Below, in pieces: positions 10,089-19,522 of a DNA stretch of 64,000 bases. The translations under genes and the position numbers were made by a program. The notes beneath the pieces were generated by a model. That model was not told the origin of the DNA, did no database searches, and worked only from the letters and a program-made list of their open reading frames with translations. Positions within the stretch are counted from its first letter, which is position 1. Each line of letters begins with the position of its first letter. Origin of the DNA: JBBECJ01 sp963763325 (lineage in GTDB: Bacteria; Chloroflexota; Chloroflexia; Thermomicrobiales; CFX8); assembly GCA_963763325.1 (NCBI GenBank), contig CAVXOL010000019.1, positions 186,001 to 250,000 of the forward strand. The letters run 5' to 3'.

Positions 10089-10796
10089 GTGGAACTGATC
10101 ATCGATCCGGAGATCTTCGAGCGCTTCCCTGGAATGACGATCGCTGTTGCGGTTACTGACGGGCTCGACAACCGGCAACCACGACCGGATATCGACAACT
10201 TCTGGGTCACAGCCTGGCAGGATGCGCACGTCGCGGCCAACGAGTACGAGAGCGCCCAGGCGCACCCACGCGTCGTGCCGTGGCGGGCGCAGTTCAAGGC
10301 GATGGGGCTGGCGCCGCGCGACTACCGTAGCTCGATCGAGGCACTCATGCGGCGAGCACGGAGTGGCGGCGAGCCATTCAGGATCAGCCCGCTGGTCGAC
10401 TTCTACAACGCAATCTCGCTACGGCATGTCATTCCGGTTGGCGGCTTCGACCTCGACACGACCGGCGATCCGATCGAGTTGCGCAACACTCGCGATGGCG
10501 ACACCTACCAGGCGCTCGGCAGCGACCACGAGGAGATGCTCCCAGGCGGCGAGGTCGCATATGTCGCCGGAAACGTCACCCTGACGCGCCACTTCGTCTG
10601 GCGCCAGTCGCGCGCCGGAATGGTCCAGCCGGAGACGACGAGGCTGTTCCTCGTCGCCGAGGTGCTGGAACCGGTTGGACGCGACGCTGCCGTCGCCATC
10701 CACGACGACTTCGTCAGCGGTCTCGACCGCTTCTTCGGTGTCCAGGCCGCGTCATTCCTGCTCGACGCCGACCACCGTGAGGTTCGAACTCGATAG
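10089..10796 (+). CDS. B3/B4 tRNA-binding-domain protein
   Basis: 235 residues. The motifs ALMRRARSGGEPFRISPLVDFYNAIS, PVGGFDLD and the late SRAGMVQPETTRLFLVAEVLE stretch are those of free-standing B3/B4 domains. The same fold is found in the phenylalanyl-tRNA synthetase beta subunit, where it supports editing. Free-standing versions are widespread and may deacylate or bind mischarged tRNA, but their role is not settled. Translation begins at GTG. It is transcribed alone, divergent from the lipoprotein gene. Confidence 0.85.
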   Translation: MELIIDPEIFERFPGMTIAVAVTDGLDNRQPRPDIDNFWVTAWQDAHVAANEYESAQAHPRVVPWRAQFKAMGLAPRDYRSSIEALMRRARSGGEPFRISPLVDFYNAISLRHVIPVGGFDLDTTGDPIELRNTRDGDTYQALGSDHEEMLPGGEVAYVAGNVTLTRHFVWRQSRAGMVQPETTRLFLVAEVLEPVGRDAAVAIHDDFVSGLDRFFGVQAASFLLDADHREVRTR

Positions 10797-10923
10797 CCTG
10801 CCGTGACCGCTCGACACGACGATCGAAGCGGCGTACAGTGACGCCACGAGTGACATGCGGGCCAGGACTCGGAGGTCGATCGGATGGGCGACGAGCGAGA
10901 GCAACCACTGGAATCGAGCCAGA

Positions 10924-12527
10924 TGGACGCGGTGATCGTCGGCGCGGGCTGCCGGGTTGTACATGCTGCACCGGCTGCGCGGGCTCGGGCTGGCGGCGCG
11001 TGTCTACGAGGCGGGAGACGGCGTCGGCGGCACCTGGTACTGGAACCGTTATCCGGGCGCACGCTGCGACATCGAGAGCATGGACTACTCGTACTCCTTC
11101 TCCGACGAACTGCAGCAGGAGTGGCAGTGGTCCGAGCGATACGCCGCCCAGCCGGAGATTCTGCGCTACGTCAACCACGTCGCCGACCGCTTTGACCTGC
11201 GCCGCGACATCACGTTCGACACGCGCGTGACCGCCGCCCACTTCGACGAAGCCGGCAATCGCTGGACGATCGAGACCGACGCGCGGCGAACGCGTGTCGG
11301 CGCGCATTCTGCATCATGGCGACCGGCTGCCTCTCGACCTCGCAGGTGCCCGAACTTCCCGGGCCTCGACACACTTCAGGGCAAGTGGTATCACACCGGC
11401 CGCTGGCCGCACGAAGGCGTCGATTTCACCGGCCAGCGCGTCGGGGTCATCGGCACTGGTTCCTCGGCGCATCCAGGCTATCCCGGTCATCGCCGAGCAG
11501 GCGGCCCACCTCTACGTCTTCCAGCGGACACCGAACTTCAGCGTCCCGTCCCGCAACGCCCCGCTCGACCCTGAATACGAACGGCCGGTCAAGGCGCAAT
11601 TACGCTGAGCTCCGCCGGCAGGCGCGCGAGTCGCGCGTCGGGATTCTCGTGCCAATCACCCAGCACACGGAGAAATCCGCGCTGGAGGCGCGCCCGAGGA
11701 ACGCGAGCAGCGAATATGAAACGCGCTGGCAGCGCGGCGGCCTCGGGCTTCATGGCGTCGTTCATCGACCTGGGCTCGAACGATCGAGGCGAACGACACC
11801 GCCGCCGAGTTCGTGCGCGCCAAGATTCGCGCGATCGTCCACGACCCGCAGGTCGCCGAGGCGCTGGCACCGCGCGACCACCCGATCGGCACCAAGCGCC
11901 TCTGCGTCGATACCGGCTACTTCGAGACATACAACCGCGACAACGTCACGCTGGTCGATCTCAGGACGGCGCCGATCGAGGCGATCACGCCGACAGGGCT
12001 ACGCACGACGCGACGATTCGAGTACGCCTTCGACAGCATCGTCTTCGCCACCGGCTTCGACGCCATGACCGGCGCGCTGACTCGGATCGACATCCGCGGC
12101 CGGGGTGGCGATCGCGCTGCGCGAGAAGTGGGCGGCCGGGCCACGCACCTATCTGGGCATCGCCAGGCGCGGGATTCCCGAACCTGTTCATGATCACCGG
12201 CCCCGGCAGCCCGTCCGTGCTCAGCAACATGATCGTCTCGATCGAGCAGCACGTCGACTGGGTCGGCGGACTGCATCGACTACCTGCGCGAGCATCACGA
12301 TCAGACGCATCGAGCCGACGCTCGAGGCCGAGGACGCCTGGGTCGACGCACGTCAACGAGGTGGCGCACGACGACGCTCTACCCGCACGGCCGACTCGTG
12401 GTACATGGGCGCCAACGTCCCCGGCAAGCCGCGCGTCTTCATGCCCTACATCGGCGGCGTCGGCAGCTACCGCACCCGCTGCGCGGAGATCGCATCCAAC
12501 GGGTATGAGGGGTTCGTGCTCACCTGA
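10924..12527 (+). pseudogene. Baeyer-Villiger flavin monooxygenase, many frameshifts
   Basis: All hallmarks of a cyclohexanone/phenylacetone-type Baeyer-Villiger monooxygenase are present, but in changing frames. In order: MDAVIVGAG (FAD site), VGGTWYWNRYPGARCDIES, the fingerprint LQGKWYHTGRWP (F/L-x-G-x3-H-x3-W-P), the NADPH site VGVIGTGSSA, LYVFQRTPNFSVPSRN, GTKRLCVDTGYFETYNRDNV, VFATGFDAMTGA, FPNLFMITGPGSPSVLSNM, and the end NGYEGFVLT. I count at least eight frame changes between 10950 and 12420. Codon meaning is kept inside every segment, so the damage is recent or comes from sequencing; it is far denser here than in the flanking genes. The enzyme would insert oxygen into ketones using FAD and NADPH. 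The ArsR-MFS operon follows. Confidence 0.8.
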
Positions 12528-12622
12528 TTCTGCCTCTCGCAGTTCGAGATGCCGTCCGTTCTCGGGAAGGGATGCGCATCCCACCGGAACATCTTCTTTA
12601 CAATCCACATTGCATTTCCTAT

Positions 12623-12636
12623 GCTACGAACGTAGC
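12623..12636. promoter_or_regulatory. Candidate ArsR-type operator
   Basis: GCTACG-AA-CGTAGC is a perfect 14-bp dyad directly before the ribosome site (GAGAGGA, 12637-12643) of the ArsR-like gene. The position suits autoregulation of the regulator-transporter operon. Inference only. Confidence 0.45.
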
Positions 12637-12649
12637 GAGAGGAATTGCA

Positions 12650-13213
12650 GTGCAATCGTTCGAGCCTGCTCCGAACATGCGGGTCGAAGATCCGAAGCAG
12701 ATCAAGGCATTCTCCGATCCCTTGCGGGTTCGGTTGCTGGTCAATCTGGCCGAGGGCGAGGCGACGAACCAGCAGTTGGCTGACCGCTTGGGAGAGCCAC
12801 AGGCGAAGGTGCTCTATCATCTGCGGTTCCTCCTCGATGCCGGACTGATTGTGCTGGTTGACACGCGCATCAAGGGCGGGAACGTCGAGAAATACTACCG
12901 CGCCGTTGCGCGGACCTACGATATCCGCCCAAGCCCCGAACTGCTGGCAGACATCGTCAGTGCGGAGCTTGACACGTTGGCGCGGGATGTCGCGGCGTCT
13001 GCCGCACTCTTCCCCAGCGGACAGCGGATGCTGGCCCGTGTCCGTAAGATGTCCCCTGAGCAGGCCGAGTTGTTCTTCGACCAGCTGATCGCGCTGGCGG
13101 ATGAGTTCTGGCCGCTCGATGCTCCAGATGAGTCCGGCGACGACACCCACAGCTATGCCTTCGCCGCTCTCGTCTTCCGCAACCCGCGTGATGGCGAGGA
13201 CGAGGGAGCATGA
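12650..13213 (+). CDS. ArsR-family transcriptional regulator
   Basis: From GTG at 12650 the protein has 187 residues. A winged helix-turn-helix spans about residues 10-85: IKAFSDPLRVRLLVNLAEGE, ATNQQLADRLGEPQAKVLYH, LRFLLDAGLIVLV, GGNVEKYYRA. This is the ArsR/helix_turn_helix_5 type with no metal-binding CxC motif, so it probably senses something other than metals. The C-terminal half (about 90-180) is helical and may bind ligand or form the dimer. The start is set by GAGAGGA seven bases upstream; a longer frame to 12572 lacks such a site. Its stop overlaps the start of the MFS gene (ATGA), so the pair is one operon and the regulator probably controls the exporter. Confidence 0.88.
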   Translation: MQSFEPAPNMRVEDPKQIKAFSDPLRVRLLVNLAEGEATNQQLADRLGEPQAKVLYHLRFLLDAGLIVLVDTRIKGGNVEKYYRAVARTYDIRPSPELLADIVSAELDTLARDVAASAALFPSGQRMLARVRKMSPEQAELFFDQLIALADEFWPLDAPDESGDDTHSYAFAALVFRNPRDGEDEGA

Positions 13214-14448
13214 CGACAGGCGTCCTCGAAAGCACGGACGCTCACCTGCCACCTTTCAACCGCTGGCCAATCTATGCTCTATTGTCGGCCAACGCGATCT
13301 CATCGGTTGGCAACATGCTGACTGCGATTACAGTGCCCTGGCTGGTCCTGGAGATGACCGGCAGCGCGGCGCGGACCGGCATCTCCGGCTTCGTCGCCGT
13401 CCTGCCGCTGGCGATTGCCGGGCTGTTTGGCGGGACGCTGGTCGACCGGATCGGGTTCCGCCGGATGAGCATTACCTCCGACCTCGCCAGCGGCCTGACT
13501 GTTGCCGCGATCCCGCTGCTGCACCTGACCGTCGGCCTGGCGTACTGGCAACTGCTGGTGCTGGTCTTCCTCAGTGCACTGCTCGATACACCGGGCGGTA
13601 CAGCGCGTCAGAGCCTGGTTCCGGACCTGGCGAAGCTCGCCGGGATGCCGTTCGAGCGAGCCAACGCGCTCGGGCAAACCATTCCGCGAGTCGCAATCCT
13701 GCTTGGACCGGCCTTGGCAGGTCTACTGATCGCGACGATCGGCACTCAGAACGTGCTCTGGATTGACGCGGTCACGTTTGCCCTCTCTGCGGCACTGGTG
13801 GCCGGAGTCATCCCGCATGACAAGCCACGAACGGCAGCAGCCGGCCGGTACCTCACTGAACTGCAGGCAGGCGGTCGCTACCTGCGCGAGCACCCGACGC
13901 TGTTATGGCTGATCGGCACCTTCGCAGCACTGAACATGTTGCTCGACCCGATTTTCGCCGTCGTCCTGCCGGTCTACGCCGAGCAGGAGTTCGGTAGCGC
14001 CGTCCGGCTCGGTCTGATGGTCGCGACATTTGGCGCCGGAACAGTCGCCGGAGTCGTCGCATATGGTGTCGTCGGACCGAAGTTGCAACGCCGGCCAACA
14101 CTGTTGACGACGATCGTTCTGGCCGGGCTGCCCCTCTGGCCGATCGCACTGATCGACAACTACCCGGTCATCCTGATCTCACTGTTCGTGATGGGCGCAT
14201 CGATCGGGCCAATATCGCCGCTGGTGATGACGATCCTGCATGAGCGCGTGCCAGCCGAGTTGCGGGGGCGTGTCTTCGGCGCGATGACAGCGATCGCATC
14301 CGGGACAATCCCGCTCGGCATCGTCATCGTCGGCTTCACGATCGAGGGCTTCGGCCTGCGTTCAACACTCGTGATCCTGGCCACCGCGTACCTCATGATG
14401 GCCGCGACTGCGTTCGTCAATCCGGCGTTCCGGCAATTGGAGAAGTAG
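13210..14448 (+). CDS. MFS exporter (MFS_3/EntS-like)
   Basis: 412 residues with about twelve hydrophobic segments. The start (ALLSANAISSVGNMLTAITVPWLVLEMTGSAARTG) and the loop GGTLVDRIGFRRMSI, the MFS motif A equivalent (G-x3-D-R-x-G-x-R), place it with drug/siderophore exporters of the EntS type. The gene is translationally coupled to the ArsR-like regulator by ATGA overlap, so export of a toxic or signalling compound under that regulator is likely. The substrate is unknown. It is closely similar in layout to the exporter at 15019-16281 on the other strand, and a third member lies at 37421. Confidence 0.88.
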   Translation: MTTGVLESTDAHLPPFNRWPIYALLSANAISSVGNMLTAITVPWLVLEMTGSAARTGISGFVAVLPLAIAGLFGGTLVDRIGFRRMSITSDLASGLTVAAIPLLHLTVGLAYWQLLVLVFLSALLDTPGGTARQSLVPDLAKLAGMPFERANALGQTIPRVAILLGPALAGLLIATIGTQNVLWIDAVTFALSAALVAGVIPHDKPRTAAAGRYLTELQAGGRYLREHPTLLWLIGTFAALNMLLDPIFAVVLPVYAEQEFGSAVRLGLMVATFGAGTVAGVVAYGVVGPKLQRRPTLLTTIVLAGLPLWPIALIDNYPVILISLFVMGASIGPISPLVMTILHERVPAELRGRVFGAMTAIASGTIPLGIVIVGFTIEGFGLRSTLVILATAYLMMAATAFVNPAFRQLEK

Positions 14449-14487
14449 CCGTTCGGTTGTCAGTCTGACAGGCTGGCATCTGAACGG
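14449..14487. terminator. Imperfect hairpin between converging genes
   Basis: 15-nt arms (CCGTTCGGTTGTCAG and CTGGCATCTGAACGG) pair with three mismatches directly after the MFS stop codon and 8 nt from the stop of the receiver gene on the other strand. A shorter perfect dyad GTCAG-T-CTGAC lies at its centre. Suited to ending both transcripts. Confidence 0.5.
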
Positions 14488-14494
14488 CCGACAG

Positions 14495-14893
14495 CTACTC
14501 GCCAACCGTCCGTGAAATGACATCGAGCAGTTCATCGAGGTCGAATGGCTTGGCGACGAAGCCAGCGTTCTGTGATCGCAGGAATGCAGCCTGGCTCCGG
14601 AGGAACTGCTGGTCAGCGGTGCAGATAATGACCGGCAATCGCGATGTCTCAGGATTAGCACGCAGGTCCGTGAGGATCGAGACGCCGGAATCGGCGACAT
14701 CCATCCGAACATCGAGCAGGACCAGCGCCGGACGGGCAGCGACGATCGACTCAACCGCCGTCGTCGCCTCGCGAAGTACGAGCGTGTCATACCCTTCGCC
14801 ATTGAGAAGGTCACGGATCATCTCGGTGTAGACCCGATCATCATCCACAATTGCAACAAGTGGCCGCGTCGTCACCTTCGCGCACACCGCCAT
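14495..14893 (-). CDS. Stand-alone response regulator receiver protein
   Basis: 133 residues, a single receiver domain with no output domain. Acidic pocket D17-D19 (AIVDDDR), phosphoacceptor D61 (VLLDVRM), T/S switch ICTAD and Lys in FVAKPFD are present. The loop after the phospho-Asp (DVRMDVADSG) lacks the usual Pro (D-x-x-M-P-x-x-D-G) and is longer; the receiver at 17012 shares this. It may act as a phosphate sink or bind a partner protein. ATG at 14893 is preferred because the receiver fold begins right after it; the frame upstream to 14983 looks non-coding. No histidine kinase lies nearby. Confidence 0.82.
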   Translation of the reverse strand: MAVCAKVTTRPLVAIVDDDRVYTEMIRDLLNGEGYDTLVLREATTAVESIVAARPALVLLDVRMDVADSGVSILTDLRANPETSRLPVIICTADQQFLRSQAAFLRSQNAGFVAKPFDLDELLDVISRTVGE

Positions 14894-15018
14894 TGGAGCG
14901 CCATGAGTACCCCCGTGTGCCAGTCTTGTGTCGGTTGCCGGTACTATTGAGTATCTTGTATCAGGTATGGCGGTGACACGCAATCACAGGCATCTGCCCG
15001 TGAAACGCGGTCCACGAG

Positions 15019-16281
15019 TCAGCGAGATGATGACACTTCGGGTCGATCTTCAACACCGATCGCGCTGGATGAACCAAGGTCACGGAAGGCGCGGACGGCG
15101 AACAATGCCAGCGGAAGGGGCATGAAGAGCGTTGCCAACAGCGCGAGAGTCGTCTCCAGACCGAAGCGTTCGAGCAGGAAACCGACGGCGAGCCGGCCAA
15201 CAGGGACGGTACACCAGCCGATCGCGCCGGTGAGGCCCATCACGCGGGCGCGCATGTGTTCCGGGATGCGCTCGAAGTAGATCGTGTACTCAAGGACGTT
15301 GGTCAGGCCGAGCGCCATCCCGAGTGACGCGAGGATGGCAAGCGTCATTGGCAGATTGGGAGTGAACGCAAGCGCCGCCAGCGCGATCGGCACCATCAGG
15401 AAGCCAACGAAAAAGACGCTCCGCCGTGAGAGCCGGTGACCGATCCAGCCCATCGTCGCTGTTCCGGCCAGCGCACCGCAGCCACTCGCCGCCGCCATCA
15501 GGCCGAAGGCGATCGCACTGTCGAACACATCGCTGGCATAGACGGGCACGATCAGCGCGTCGACAGGCCCGATCACGAGGTTCATCGCCGCAAAGAAGAC
15601 GATCAGCGGAAACAGCACCGGTTCGAAACGCACGAACCGCAGTCCGGCGAACAGTTCCTGCAGGTATCCACCCATCTCATGCGTCGCGTCGCGGACGGTG
15701 TCAGGAACGAAGACGGTCATCAGCAACGCAGAGATCGCGAACGTGGCCGCGTCGATCCACAGAACATTGCTGGCGCCAAATGCCGCGATCATCACGCCGG
15801 TCAGCGCCGGAGCAGCCAGGCCGAGGACGGTCGACGAGCCTTCGCTGATGGCGAACGCACGTTCGGTGTTCATACCGCTCAGCTTCGCCAGGTCCGGCAG
15901 CGCGGCCATCCGCGCCAATCCGGCCGGCAGGTCGAGTAGCGCCCCGACAAAGATGCAGGCGAGCAGGAGTGGAAACGAAAGAAGGCCGAGCGCGTGCAGC
16001 AGAGGGATCAGCAGCACGGAGGTACCGCTCGCGAGATCAGAGACGATACTGACGCGCCGGTAGGAGAAGCGGTCGACGATCGTCCCTCCGAAGAAGAGCG
16101 AGATGACAACCGGGACAGCACCCGCGAAGACGGCGACTCCAGTTCGTGCCGGGCTTCCAGTCGTTTCCAGCACGAACCACGGAATGGCGATTGCCGTGAG
16201 CAGATTGCCGGTCCGTGAGATCGTATCGGCCGCAATCGTCGCCAGGAGCGGGGCGCGACGCGACTGTGACTCGGTATCCAT
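15019..16281 (-). CDS. MFS exporter (MFS_3/EntS-like)
   Basis: 420 residues from ATG 16281, chosen because GGAGGA lies 8 nt upstream; the open frame up to 16392 has no such support. About twelve membrane segments. The start ATIAADTISRTGNLLTAIAIPW and the motif-A loop GGTIVDRFSYRRVSI match the exporter at 13210 strongly (GNxLTAIxxPWxVLExTGSxARTG), so the two are paralogues placed tail to tail around a receiver gene. Probably exports a small hydrophobic compound by proton antiport; substrate unknown. Confidence 0.86.
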   Translation of the reverse strand: MDTESQSRRAPLLATIAADTISRTGNLLTAIAIPWFVLETTGSPARTGVAVFAGAVPVVISLFFGGTIVDRFSYRRVSIVSDLASGTSVLLIPLLHALGLLSFPLLLACIFVGALLDLPAGLARMAALPDLAKLSGMNTERAFAISEGSSTVLGLAAPALTGVMIAAFGASNVLWIDAATFAISALLMTVFVPDTVRDATHEMGGYLQELFAGLRFVRFEPVLFPLIVFFAAMNLVIGPVDALIVPVYASDVFDSAIAFGLMAAASGCGALAGTATMGWIGHRLSRRSVFFVGFLMVPIALAALAFTPNLPMTLAILASLGMALGLTNVLEYTIYFERIPEHMRARVMGLTGAIGWCTVPVGRLAVGFLLERFGLETTLALLATLFMPLPLALFAVRAFRDLGSSSAIGVEDRPEVSSSR

Positions 16282-16620
16282 CCGTATCCGTTCCTCCTTC
16301 CGCGGCCCCCGAATCCGGCCCGGAAGAAGGGGACGGCGAAGGAAGCCGCTCGCCCTACCGCCAAGGGAGAGACTTCCTCCACCGTCCTTCACTGCGTACG
16401 GTGGTCACCGCGCCGATCGGTCTCGCCACCGGTACGACCTGAGGTCACCGATGGCTCTGATCACCCGCCATGGGGTGGAGTGCAGACACGCGGCTTTGAT
16501 TGTGCGCGTGGAATCTACTATGTCGGGGGCGACAAGATCAAGGCAGCACGTCACACCCCGGCATATCGGTTGCATGGCAAACCAGGATGACACATCCTGC
16601 CCAACCGAAGCGTATCCGGG

Positions 16621-16860
16621 CTATGACTTAGCCGTCACCCTCTCGCGCGCCCTCAGCCAGACGATGGCGTCTTCACGCAGGATGTCGAGGCAGTGGTGAT
16701 CCACCACGAACGCCCGCAGCTCGCCGGTGTAAACGGCGTGCTGAATGACATGGCGGCCAATCCCGGACACGTGCGCCAGCTCTTCAGGCGTGTAGTGGTT
16801 CTGATGTACGAGACGATCGATGAGCTCGTGCTCAGACAGCGGCTGTGTTCGGTCGTCCAT
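16621..16860 (-). CDS. Small HTH/excisionase-like DNA-binding protein
   Basis: 79 residues from ATG 16860, set by AGGAGGG about 9 nt upstream. The protein reads as one helix-turn-helix: YTPEELAHVSGIGRHVIQHAV followed by a short wing (YTGELRAFVVDHHCLDIL) and REDAIVWLRAR. This layout, with the pattern recognition helix - G-x-L-x-A - D-x-x-x-W, is that of MerR/excisionase-like HTH_17 domains. Likely a small transcription factor. It is divergent from the receiver gene at 17012 and may share control with it. No phage or integrase genes are nearby, so recombination use is unlikely. Confidence 0.68.
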   Translation of the reverse strand: MDDRTQPLSEHELIDRLVHQNHYTPEELAHVSGIGRHVIQHAVYTGELRAFVVDHHCLDILREDAIVWLRARERVTAKS

Positions 16861-17011
16861 CGTGCTGCCCTCCTGTGCGCCGGCAGCATCCCACCGACGC
16901 GCTGAACGCGGATCAGTACGACATAACTCCATTGTATATCGCATGTCTACAGGTCAAGGCGCTCGATGCGGCGCGCATCCTGCGTCACACGGCGGTTAAA
17001 GGGGGAACTGC

Positions 17012-17395
17012 ATGGCACGCCGACACATCGCTGTCGTCAATGATGACACTGTCTTTTTGCAACTGATGGACGACCTGCTCTCCGAAGAAGGCTACGAAAC
17101 GACGATTATGAAAGTCTCATCCGATGCATTCGAGCGTATCAAGCAACTTCAACCCAGCCTGATCGTCCTCGACATCTGGATGAAGACAGCCGACTCTGGC
17201 TGGGAAGTGTTGAATCTGGTCAGGCTGGATCCGGCCACCGTCAACATCCCGGTCATCGTGTCTTCGACCGACATCCGCGACCTGGAAGCGAAGGAGCCAC
17301 TGCTGCGATCGCTCAACTGCGACATCCTCCCGAAACCGTTCAATCTCCAGATCCTGCTCGACAAAGTCAACGAGGCAATCGGCCCACCACAATAG
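17012..17395 (+). CDS. Stand-alone response regulator receiver protein
   Basis: 127 residues, one receiver domain. N10-D11-D12 form the acidic pocket, D54 (IVLDIWM) is the phosphoacceptor, and Lys in ILPKPFN is the conserved basic residue. After D54 the loop reads DIWMKTADSGWEVL, again without the usual Pro, as in the receiver at 14495; the two are paralogues with 'ADSG' in common. There is no output domain. A strong site (AAAGGGGGAA) precedes ATG. Possible role: phosphorelay intermediate or regulator by protein contact. The cognate kinase is not in the window. Confidence 0.85.
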   Translation: MARRHIAVVNDDTVFLQLMDDLLSEEGYETTIMKVSSDAFERIKQLQPSLIVLDIWMKTADSGWEVLNLVRLDPATVNIPVIVSSTDIRDLEAKEPLLRSLNCDILPKPFNLQILLDKVNEAIGPPQ

Positions 17396-17577
17396 GGCTG
17401 TCGTTGGAGCCGCCGCGAACCTCGCCATCATGACGCCGCATAGATGAATGCTAATGGGTTCTTCGCTGCGGCGCAGAACGACAGGTGGTGCTTGCTGGTT
17501 CCACCCCATCGCCGTACTATCGGCGTCGGCAAATGAGAGCAGCGACGCGGCCGATGAGTGAGGGACGGGAGTAGGCG

Positions 17578-19095
17578 ATGCGATTCTTCATGGGTGGGAT
17601 CAACCATGAAACCAACACATTCTCTCCGCTACCAGCGACCGCGGAACGGTTCCGCGACATGCACTATGAACGTGGCCAGGAACTGATCGAGAAGAACACC
17701 GGTACACGGACGGTGATCGGCGGCTTCATCGACGCGGCACGCGAGTTGGGGATCGAGCTCGCGCCGACGATCCACTCGTTCGCGATGCCATCCGGCGCCG
17801 TCGTCCGCGAGGAGTTCGAGGCCCAGATGGCCGACACCCTTGACGATCTCGAAGCGGCGATGGCAGCCGGGCCGATAGACGGCGTCCTGCTGGGGCTGCA
17901 CGGCGCGATGGTGATCGAGGGAATCGACGACGGCGAGGGCGAATATCTGCGCCGCGTGCGCGAGGCGGTCGGGCCGGACGTGCCGATCGTCACCGAACTT
18001 GACCTCCACGCGAACATCTCGCGCGAATCGACCGAGGTGGCTGACATCATCATCGGCTACGACACCTACCCGCACATCGACACCTACGAACGGGCCGTCG
18101 AGCTGACCCATCTGCTGGCGCGGCTGGCGAAGCGAGAGGTCGCACCGGCCGTCGCATTCCGCCAGATCCCGATCCTCGCCAATCTGCCGGCCCAGTTCAC
18201 CGGACGCAAGCCGATGTCCGACTGGGTCGCGCTCTGCCACGAGATCGAGTCGCGGCCGGGAGTGCTGACGGCAACGGTCGCGGCCGGATTCCCCTACGCC
18301 GACATTCCCGACACAGCGATGAGCGTCTATGTCGCGACCGACGGCGACCAGGCACTGGCCGACCGCTGCGCCAACGAACTGGCCCAATTTGCCTGGGACA
18401 ACCGTAAGGGGTTCCAGGCAACGCCGATGGCGATCGACGAGGCCGTCCAGTACGCGATGGCGACTCCCGGACCAATCCTTTTAGCAGACGTGGCCGACAA
18501 CACCGGCGCTGGAGCATCTGGCGACGGCACCGAGATCCTGCGCTCGCTCATCAAGCACAACGCCCGCTCAGCCGTCGTCGCGCTGATGTACGACCCGGAA
18601 ACGGTCCAGCAGGCGATCGAGGCGGGTGTTGGCGCGACGATCGACGCGACGATCGGCGGCAAGGTCGATGACAAGCACGGCGCGCCGGTCCAGACGCAGG
18701 CATACGTGCGCGCGATCACCGACGGATTCTTCTACAACGCCGGACCGATGAGCACCGGCCAGGAATCGAAGATGGGGATGACGGTCGTGCTCGAGATCGG
18801 CGGCCGTGGTGGGATCGAGGTCGTCTGCACCCAGTTCAGGCGCGCTGCGAACGACGCCAACACACTCCGCTCGGCCGGCGTCGAGCCGACACGCCGCCAG
18901 ATCGTCGTCATCAAGTCGTCGGTCCACTACCGCGCCGACTTCACCCCGCTGGTCAAGGAGATCGTCGAGGTCGACGCGCCCGGCCTGGCCGCCTCCAACT
19001 GGAGCCGCTTCGACTTCCAGCGCCTGCGCCGCCCGATCTACCCGCTGGACGGCGACTTCGAGTGGAGTCCGCAGGATACACAACAACGTGGTTAG
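17578..19095 (+). CDS. M81-family metallopeptidase (MlrC-like)
   Basis: 505 residues covering the N-terminal M81 domain and the C-terminal MlrC domain. Diagnostic stretches: GGINHETNTFSPLPATAERF at the start, GVLLGLHGAMV, TELDLHANIS, GYDTYPHIDTYERA, and later LLADVADNTGAGASGDGTEIL. The His and Asp residues in HETNTF, DLHAN and DTYPHIDT are the likely metal ligands. MlrC takes part in breaking linear microcystin in sphingomonads, but most family members occur in bacteria without that pathway and probably cleave other peptides or peptide-like amides. Length is normal and the gene is intact. It stands alone on the plus strand. Confidence 0.92.
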   Translation: MRFFMGGINHETNTFSPLPATAERFRDMHYERGQELIEKNTGTRTVIGGFIDAARELGIELAPTIHSFAMPSGAVVREEFEAQMADTLDDLEAAMAAGPIDGVLLGLHGAMVIEGIDDGEGEYLRRVREAVGPDVPIVTELDLHANISRESTEVADIIIGYDTYPHIDTYERAVELTHLLARLAKREVAPAVAFRQIPILANLPAQFTGRKPMSDWVALCHEIESRPGVLTATVAAGFPYADIPDTAMSVYVATDGDQALADRCANELAQFAWDNRKGFQATPMAIDEAVQYAMATPGPILLADVADNTGAGASGDGTEILRSLIKHNARSAVVALMYDPETVQQAIEAGVGATIDATIGGKVDDKHGAPVQTQAYVRAITDGFFYNAGPMSTGQESKMGMTVVLEIGGRGGIEVVCTQFRRAANDANTLRSAGVEPTRRQIVVIKSSVHYRADFTPLVKEIVEVDAPGLAASNWSRFDFQRLRRPIYPLDGDFEWSPQDTQQRG

Positions 19096-19139
19096 TCTTC
19101 GATGAGGAGAATCGATAATCAGTTCGAGGTTGTCGGATG

Positions 19140-19510
19140 GCCCTGGATGACCGCCCGGTCTCTCAGGATGAGCTAGGACCCAAGCTCACGGTACGTCTGA
19201 CGACGCGTGCTAATGCGATCAAGAGCCGACCCTATTGCGAGACGGTATCAGTGCCGGGCGCCATACAGTCGAACCCGTCGGGCAAAGCGGGAGATGCTGC
19301 CAAATGCGAGAGTGACCAACGATCTGAGCAACACTGTGATCTTCCAGCCGAGAGCGCGAACCGGCGCCAAGCCGGGCCAGGCCTGGCCCGGTTAGATCGA
19401 CGAGCCGTAGAGGTTGGGTGAACTCAAGTGCGCATAGATTCGTGTCTCGAGCATGGCAGGTGTCATAGGTTCTGAAAACGGCCGGGAGTTGAAACGACAC
19501 AACTTGGACA
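19140..19510 (-). pseudogene. RES-domain (toxin-like) gene remnant
   Basis: On the minus strand the run LCALEFTQPLRLVDLTGPGLARLG, then EDHSVAQ, matches the middle of RES-domain proteins (typically ...LRLVDLTGPGLARLGAD...DHAxAQxW...PDGxxY). After a shift near 19325 another frame continues the match: RWSLSHLAASPALPDGFDCM, with a stop soon after. The N-terminal part with the conserved Arg is not recognisable. Intact RES toxins degrade or modify NAD+ and are paired with Xre-type antitoxins; no antitoxin is found here. The piece is incomplete and frame-broken, so it is considered dead. The evidence is motif-level only. Confidence 0.5.
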
Positions 19511-19522
19511 ACCACGGGGCAT

